From NCBI GenBank assembly GCA_013398175.1, contig VZRZ01000282.1:444667-508666 (forward strand): 64,000 nucleotides of DNA, in the 5' to 3' direction. A program made the position numbers and the translations under genes. This document shows, piece by piece, positions 42,501 through 51,500 of the stretch. The notes beneath the pieces are model-generated. The model had not been told where the DNA came from, made no database searches, and was given only the letters and a program-made list of their open reading frames with translations. Origin of the DNA: Climacteris rufus (taxonomy: Eukaryota > Chordata > Aves > Passeriformes > Climacteridae). Within the stretch, counting starts at the first letter, position 1, and each line of letters begins with the position of its first letter.

Positions 42501-45500
42501 CATTTCTTTACAGCAGGCATTGACTATGATGAGTAATCTAGTGAGGGAAAGGCCAAGCAGTGTACTGAAGAAATCCATGTGAATGTGTGGGCAGTTGAAC
42601 AATGAGAGAGGAAGGTGATAGTATTTAATTTGTAAGCTGAAACACAAGTACAGCTGCCTACTGTTAGAGAGTTGGTCAACTTCTGCAGCAAGCCCAGGAG
42701 AAGGTCTCTACAGACCTCTTCCCTGACTCCCAAACGGGATGAATGCTTTGGGGAGCATTTTGGTAGGGGGAGCACAGCAGGGATGGTGCTTTCCTGAACA
42801 AATTCATGCAGTTTCCAGTGCAGTGTTTAACTAAAATTGCACCCCTGTGTTGCGCTGTCTCATTTTTGAATTTTTAACTATCAGGAAAGCCAGTTCTTAA
42901 CAAATAAAATTTCAATGCTTTTCTTAGGACAGCTTAAGGATGATTAATTTGTCAGGAGCTTGCCAACAAAGGGGATTTACGATAGCAAAGGTGCAGAGAA
43001 GATAAACAGCAAATACTGTCCTTCCTTTGAAGCTGTATAACTTGTTTAGTGGTTTAGGTGTCTAGGAGTTGCTTCTTTACTTAGTGGTGTTTACAGTCTG
43101 TGAGGTTTTGTGTTTTCAGAAACGTGGCTACCTGCATCAGGCTGTTTGCCTTTGTCTGGGTGCCAGCATGGGGCTGTTGGTTACTGAATCAGCATTTTCT
43201 AGAACTGACAGTAATGTCAGCAGTCCTTTTCTGGCCATACCTTCTCTTTCTCTACAATGAGCAAGCCTGTATTTTGCAGAAATGCCTGAATTAACCCAGG
43301 TACAACAGCCACAGCCAGTAATGTGGTCAGAAACAACCTGACCACCTGTAGGTCCTCAGTAGTCTTTACATTCAGTTACATGAGGGTTTAAAATGCCCTC
43401 ATATAGTTAAATTACTGTTAATCTAAATAACATAAGAGACAATGTACCATGGTATCCATCACATGCTAGCTTAAAAAAATTATTATTAATTTACTCAGCT
43501 GTATCACACAACATCTTATTGCTTTGGCATTGAATTTGAAAGCACCAAGTGAAATCTAGAGTTGTCATGAAAATCGATGGGAATTACCTTTTGTTCTCTT
43601 TTACACACATGTGTATATATATAAACACACATATTTATATGCATGTCTCTATATGTATCTGTGTGTTTTTATATGTATTTTTGGCTAATAAGATAGTGCC
43701 TTCATTTCTTAATTTCTGAAATGTCTTTAATCCTAAATTTCTGAACACATTGGGATTTGTTTGTTTGTTTGCTTGTTTGTTTATGATTTTGTTTGTCATT
43801 TTTTAATATGGACAAAATAATTCCTGATAAAGAGCTTTAAAAATGTTTATTTCTCTGAAAAGGCAGTCTAGATTGTGCAAGGGAGAGCACTGACGATAGG
43901 ATTGTACCTAAATCCGAGGATTTGAGCTTGATACCTTCAGCCTAGCATGACACAAGAATTCCCTGTGTGTATCTGTGCCACCCATCTGTGCTTTGGTATT
44001 TCTGCATTTAATACAGGCCTGTGTTCTTACAGTTGAGTCTCAGATTTTAAATCAGTTGAAAAATGGGAAAATACTCAAGAAGAAACTAAGAAATACTGGA
44101 AGAGCAATACTACTTCTAAGAACACTTGAGTTCTGTTTTCTGTAATGTGTTAAAAACATATAGTACGCTAACATTTGGTTTAAAAATTATTTTAAAATAA
44201 AATATGTACTGTTAGGACATTAAAATCAGAATTAAGCATTAGAAACATAAAGAAAAAGCTCCATGTTCATCACTTGGGCAGTGCCTGGGTGGCTGAGCGC
44301 CAGAGAGCCAGCAGTGGGTTTGCTTTCCAGGCTGCACCTTTTGTTCCCTGGAGCAGCAGGGAATGGCAGCAATGCGGATGCAGCAGTTTAGCTCCTGGGC
44401 ACAAAGGGATCCTTAATGCCAATTAAAAAGCAGACTTAATGAGTACCAAAAGCAGCCCCCAAGCCAGGCCTCCTTAGCTAAAAAAAGATGGGAGAGCAAC
44501 ATGTTGTAGGAAATGATGGAATTCTGAAAATCCCATAAGAAACAGGGAAACACCCTTTGCTTTCCCTGCTGCATCCTCGGGTCTCTCTCTGCTGAAAGCA
44601 AAGCCGTGTAAAAATACAGGGGAGTAACTGGTGGAACTGCCCCGTTTGGAAAGTGGCTTTTAGCTAACTGGGGGACTGTTTGTGGTCAGTGTGTTATTTC
44701 TAACTAAAATGGCACTTCAGAAAAATAACAAACTGTTGGCAACCATTGCTCTTTGAATTCTATTTCTAGTTCTAGTCTCTATTTCTGTTCCTCTCAGTTG
44801 CTTTTCTCCTAACAAATCAAACTTCAGGATTGCAGCAGGAAATTTAGATTTAACCTCAAGAGTCAATGTTTTGTCTCATGTCTGCTCTAATGTGATACAG
44901 ATGTTGGAACTGCTGTACGTAACTCAAGATTTTATTGAACTAGTGCTCCCTGCCTAATAGAAAACATAGCTAACTGGAGTGCATATTAAACACAGATCAC
45001 TCTGAAGTCACTAAGCCTGTGAATTTTAGAAATATATTGACAAAATACTTGGGAAATTACTTCAGTTGCACATCCTTCAGCTGTTTGATAGAGAGTTTCT
45101 ACCACAGTAAAAAAACAGAGCTCTTTGTCTTGTTTTAAAAAGCAAAATCAAAAAGTACACGTGAAAAAAATGCAATACCTGACATTATCCACAGGCTGGC
45201 TATACTTTTGTTTTCTCAGTTCTTTGTTTTCTTCTCTCCAGAAGATAACCAGAAAGACTAGAGAGAGATAGCAATTGCATTCCTTTTTACTTCTCTTTTC
45301 CAACAATACTGATCTCTGCTATTCTTACCTTTGTATTTTTACTTTTCCTTCCCTTGAAGGCCAGAGCATGCTAAACACTTGGGTTTGTCTTTGACGAGGA
45401 CTGAAGGGTAAACACTGACATTTCTCAAGGCACTGCTATGTCACATTAGCCCCAGTACAAAATCATCTGAAATCAGTTCTTTATTCACTCTTTTTTCCCC

Positions 45501-48500
45501 CCTTATTTCTAATAATGAGATTAAAGTTTTCTGCTTTCCTGTACAGACAGCACACTGGGTTTCTTAAATGAGATGTTTTAGAGCAAAACCAGGAGGTTTA
45601 GCACATCAGAGTGCTTTCTTGCCCATAACAAAATAGGAGTTATGTGTTTAGTGCACCAAACCCAAGCCTCATGCCCTGTAATATAAAAGCCAAGCAAAAA
45701 TGTGCTACCCAGAGCAATCTCCAAGCAGTAAATAGACCAGGAAAAGGTCTTCAATAAGCAGAAAGCGGGGAAAAAATACAAACCACAGATCTCTACAGGG
45801 GTTGACAGAGATTAAAGAAATCATATATATTTTCGCCTAGTTAGACAGACTCATACTCTGGCTTTTTTGGAGTTTAAATCTCAAACTTCCACTTGTTGCT
45901 GAAGGTCTTCTTTGACTCTTGGGTGGACCAGTGTATTTTGGACGTGGGTGTTAGAGGGGTCCCACTGGGTCTTCAGGCAGCTCGGGGGCTGCTGGCAGCT
46001 GTGTTGATCATCCCAGCAGCAGTGCAGGTGGACACAGTGTTTAACAAAGGCAAACACCTTGTGCTTTGTGGGTTAAAGCTGAGCTCCAGAAACATCACAA
46101 CTGTATTAAAAAAAAAAAACAAAACAGTAAAAAAACCTCACTTATTCAAATGAAGAATATGTAATGAAAATTAATTCATTCCAGCTACTTTATTACCACA
46201 ACAGATCATTAGTTGACCCTTAATATTTTGAACTACCCCAGTAATGTGAACAACCAAGCTTGAAGTTTACTGTCTTTCTATATTCCATTGGAAAGCTTTA
46301 GGTGTGAAACTTGCAGCTCATGCAAAATAGGCCTGTACTGGAACCAACAGAGGAACCTGTACAAAAAATAATTGGCCCTACCTATTAGCTACATCAGAAC
46401 TTTTTAAAACCTTTCTGGCTTTATCACTCATTACACAAGAAATGCTGTATAGGAACTATTTCTAGCAGTTGGCTTTTGGGAAAAGAAAGGACAGTTTTAT
46501 TGTTGCCTAAAGCCTCCAAACTCTGTTCATATCCTGTAATGAGTACAGGAATACCAAGTCATTTTTAGAATAGCACACTAGCTCTGTTATCATATGAGAA
46601 AACTCTGAGGTAATCAGTGTAGCATTACATATTAATGTTTTTCTCTTCCAGGCTTCAGTTTATTTCTTTCATTTCCACAAACACTGTACAACATTCACAG
46701 GTAAGTTAATTAACAGAAAAGAATTTCTATCCCCTCCCATTTCATTCTGTATATTTAATGGTTTCCTCACTTAGAAATAAATGTAGTGCTTGAAGTAGCC
46801 TAGCTTGTTTCATCCAGATGCTGTCCTGATAATGTAGTAAAAGGCTTTTCTGGTGAGTTTTCAGAATCTGACTGGTTTCTTTTCCATGTTTACAACTTTA
46901 TCCTTTTCCTTTCACTTGCTGTTCTCCAGGCAGTCTCACAGATCCTGCGCAGTAAACTGATACAGGCTCTCTAGTAACAAACACTGTGTTTAATTTGCAA
47001 TCAAACGTGATTTGTAACTTCTGCCTGTGCTAGGTACAATTCTGTAGCTGATCATCCTGCACTCTGTGAATTTCTTCATTGTCTTCCAGGTCCTTCTATA
47101 AAACTCTCCCTCTAGGAAGTCTGCAGATAATTGCTATCAGATATAAGCCAGGCAGGTGGCAAGATGTGATTACATCTAAGAGCTGGCTTGCTGCACCTAG
47201 GAATTTTATACGCAGTTGGTTTATACTCTGATGGCCTAATTTTATTAATGCTGCCTGCCTTCCACTAGTATTTGCTAGCTCATTTCACTCATCTGTCACT
47301 TCAGGTCTCTCAGGTCCTAAGTGTCCTGGAGGAGGGACTGTCACTGCCTGTCTTCAGGAATTAGGGGAATCTAATATTAGTATTTAAATTTTGTAGAGAC
47401 TCTGAGACAATATTGCATTGCTCCTACACAGCCCTTTTTGTGTTGCAGTAGTCAGTGCAGTTAATAAAGGCATGAACAGCCCTGAGGTTGGGGCAGGAAG
47501 TGTGGAGAGTCAGGAGATGTGGGGCAGGGAAGGCTGAGGACTTGCAGAAAGGCTGGGTTGTGGGGGCAGGGGGCTGGGCAGCAGTGGTGTGAGGGACCCT
47601 GGTTCGGGGATGACTGAGAGGAGGAAGGAAGCACCTTGTGTGTGTCAGTTCCTAGCAGTAGCAGCATTTACCCCAATGAACATTTAGGTTTTGGGTTCCT
47701 TCCTTTCCTGGCAGGAACTTTTGTTTAGTGTTTTCCATTTCAAGTCGTCATTCGACATAGTTCCTCTCAAGCCTGCCTTCCGGTGGGTTTATCATTCCTC
47801 TGAATACAAGAGCACAGTCATTTTAAACTTCCAGTCAGGTTTGCTTGAAGGATGCACACACAAGATCTTTGGTGATGAGGGATATGAGTTTTCCAATCAT
47901 CTCCTCTCTTTCTTCCTCCTGATGCCTGTTCTCAGTTGTTATTTTAGGAGAAGAGTATTCCTTTTTGGCATGAGAAAGATATTTCTTTGATTTTTGTCTA
48001 GCTGTTTCTATAAATACATATGCTCAGAGATTTTAAACAGGACAGTACATTTCAAAGACAGAATTACTCTTCTGAACTAGTGGTATGAAGGAATTGTTTA
48101 GTGGTAGTGAACTTTAGTAAATTGAGCCTCCTACTCCTTTTATAACCTCAGAATGATGTTTGCCTGAGTGAGAAAGATGCAAGATACAGGTAAAAGCTGT
48201 TGATCGTACAGTTACCATTTCCCTAGCTGACAGAAAATGCATTTACTACTTTTAATAGCACTACCTTTAAAAGACAACTTAAGATATCCAAGAAAACATA
48301 ATGCATCATTAATTTTCCTGTACCCTAATTAGCCAAAAAGGCTCCCCTTTAGGCTGTACGTTGACAGTGGTACAAGATTGTTGAGCAGCATCGCCTCTAG
48401 ACCCAAAAAACAGCAAATACCTGCCAGCCATGTGCTTGACTCTGCTGGTACTGAAAACAGGGTGTTCATTGACTGAAACAATTTCATGTCTCATGTTAGA

Positions 48501-51500
48501 AGTTTCACTCTCTAAAGCTATATATTTTGAATTCACAGCACGTCTGCATACTTGAGAGTACTGCAGCTCACTTGGTGTGAGTTTGGTGGTCCACTGCCAG
48601 ACAATGGTGAGCAGGTGAAGCTGATCAGGAGCTATGTGAATAAACCAGTGTAATTTAACTCCAGAAATAAATGTAATTTGGGTATACTACAATTTCTTGC
48701 AAAATGTCTGGGTATCCTGCAGATATGCTCAGGTAGCCGTGTTACAAGATGAATCCTTGGGCTAACTTTAGTCTAGAGTTTGAAGTTGCTGTGTAGAAAT
48801 AGAATGGATAGATTTCCTTTCTCTATAAAATGTTTGTATTTATTTACAGAGCTCATGTAAAGAAGACACTGAAGAATGATTCTCTGTATGAAGGACTGCT
48901 ACCTCTTGTGTCACCTCTATTGCTCTTCATTCTTCTTACAGTCTGGGTGGTTTTATCTCCAAGCAACATATTAGCAAAGCAACCAAGACTGTTTTTATGG
49001 ATGGTTGGGGTTGCTTTCTCAAATGTTATTGTAAGTATATTTGAGGTGGTGATATTATTTAGAGACAGCTTTCTATTTTTCTGTGAATAAACAGAAGTGA
49101 ACAGAAAATGTAGCTAGAATCAGCAGAGTAACACAGTTCTTCTACCTCTGTGTTACACTCTGTCTTATAAAAATACACCACAACACTTGTCTGGACTAGG
49201 GACACTTACAGTACTGAAATACCTACTCTGCCACAGCAAAACACTTTTATGAGAATTCTGGTTTCATTAGGCTTTTTTCTGAGGGTTTATGAAAACCCTA
49301 GGGATGCCTTACTTGCAGAAATAAAACAGACACTCAGAATCACAGAATATTCTGAGTTGAAAGGGGATCCACAGGGATCATTAAGTCCAACTCAAGTGAA
49401 TGGTCCATACAGGGATCAAACCCACAACCCTGGCATTATTAGCACCATGCTCCAACCAGCTGAGGTAACATATAGGCAGAACTGGGGACTTGGGAAAGGA
49501 AAAGAAAGCTCAAAATGGGCACAGATTTACTATGGAGAGTAGAGGGGTTGTAGCTTTCCCTTCTCTGGAGCCCATCAGTGTGATACATGTATTCCTGTAC
49601 CCTGCAGTTTAGCTGATCCTACATTTTCCCTTCATCATTTAGAAAGAGGCCGTACCACTGACAGCATTTTTTAGGGAAAGATGCGAAGTGCTGTGGGGTT
49701 CTTGTGATGGCTCTCTGCCCACAGATTAGTTTCTCCTATACCACATCACAGTGACCAGTTTCCCCCCTTGAATTCCTGTGAGGACACATAAAACTTTGTG
49801 AAGTTCTAGCGTGGGCAGTCAGTCAGTGGTGCTGAGCCCTGCAGGCAACCCAGGGCTTTCTTCTCTGGGGGAAGCTCTTTGCCTCTCTCTCTTCTTGCCA
49901 GGAGAGCAGCCAAGCAGAAGGGTGTTCTTCAATTGAAGCTAAAATACCCTAAAGGATAGTGACTAGTGTAATCTTAGAAAAATAGTCTCCAACACCATCT
50001 AAAATCTTGTCACTGAGCAATGCTGCACCCAATTTAAAAAGTGAAAGGCTTGAAGTGGCTTGCATTATGAGAGAGATCTTAAAAAATGTAAGTTTAAAAG
50101 AGAAAGTGTAACACCTTTAGAAATTTGTATTCAGGAATGGGGAAAAAAATTGTAATTGTGATGTTTGTTAGATGTATCCTATAAATGTACACTTCTGGGG
50201 GTCACAAACTGTTTCATTTTAAGGACTTAATCTCACAAAAATGAGGTTTTTTTCAGATGTCTAAGTTTTATTGTATGCATTATTCATTACCTAATCTACC
50301 CCTTTTTCTTAGGAGAATAGTGTAGCTCCCAAAAGGAGAAATACAATTACTTCATGCCAGTAGGGAAAATGCTTTCAGAGTTTGGCAGATGGCAGGTTCT
50401 GCATACATATCTTAAACAAGGAAGAATGATTGTGGCAGGATGCTTGCAGAAGAAAAATTATAAGGCAAACCAGAAGTTTCTCTATAGATTCCAGTTTATC
50501 AGACATTGAGTGCCATACACATTCTTCAGGCCTTGTTTTTTTCTTTTCCCAAAACATACACTGCAGTGTTGGAGGCTGGTATGAATTAAAAATGTATGCA
50601 CGTTAGCTGGAAATTTTAACATTTTAAAAGCATGCATTAAAAATGTATGGGTGTTAGTTGGAATTTATAACATTCTGAAGTTGAAAAATCAAACCTGTAT
50701 TTCCTTTCACCTCTTCTGGTCCCTTAGACACGTTTCATGCAGCATCAGAGTAAGGCTTGTCATGGCAATACTTTTCTTCTCCTTGATAGCCTGACACACT
50801 GGGTTTCCATTATCTGCTCTGTAGACCACAAACTGCAGACCATGTTTCTCTACCTGCCATTCCAGTTCCAGTATCTGGAACTGCTCATGCCTTTGACCAT
50901 GGATTTGGTCTCCCAAATATGTAAGTACAATAATGGTTTAAAACAATGTGAAGTCCAACCTCGGAACAGTTTCAATTATGTAGCCAGAGTAATTATAGCA
51001 TAGAGATCGCTTTAGCAATTTCTGATACCCTCTGGAATGATTCCCAAAGGACTCCTAAAACCAGTGTTATTAAAAAAAAAAAATTCTCAATCAATACTGA
51101 GAATACATTGTAAGTGAAAATATTAACATTGGATAGAAAGGCTTCCTTCTTCCATTATTCAAAGTTAATTATTTTTTCATGGTTTATTTTTGCATTCTTC
51201 AGCTTCCACAGCACAGGCAGCAGAGCCAGTATTTCTTCCCTTTGGTCAGACTCCTACTGCTGCTGTCTTAAGTTTTCAGGCACTGCACAGGGAATGAGTT
51301 CTTAATTTTTCTACTGTTTTCAGGATACATAAAATATATTTTTAACCACATTTCGATTTTGAGTGAAACGTAAATCAGTAAAATATTTCAGATGTGCCGA
51401 AATTCCTTTTTTTTTTTGTAAAGGGTATGGTCTATACAAGCCACATTTCTTAAGGAGCCTAAACTAGGCAAAACACTTAAGTGGGCTTAACTGGTTTAAA

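Larger units (their letters stand above)
36523..46651 (+). other. Intron 6 of SELENOI-like gene
   Basis: At 10.1 kb this is the longest complete intron. It begins with a C/T-rich (TTTTG)n tract at 36589-36639, close to the donor. It also has a (TTTG)n run at 43756-43782, a TA/CA-rich tract around 43606-43675 and a 28-bp tandem duplication at 41806-41862. No dispersed element was identified with confidence. A GC-richer patch at 37280-37870 with a TATAAA motif looked LTR-like but could not be supported. Confidence 0.86.
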
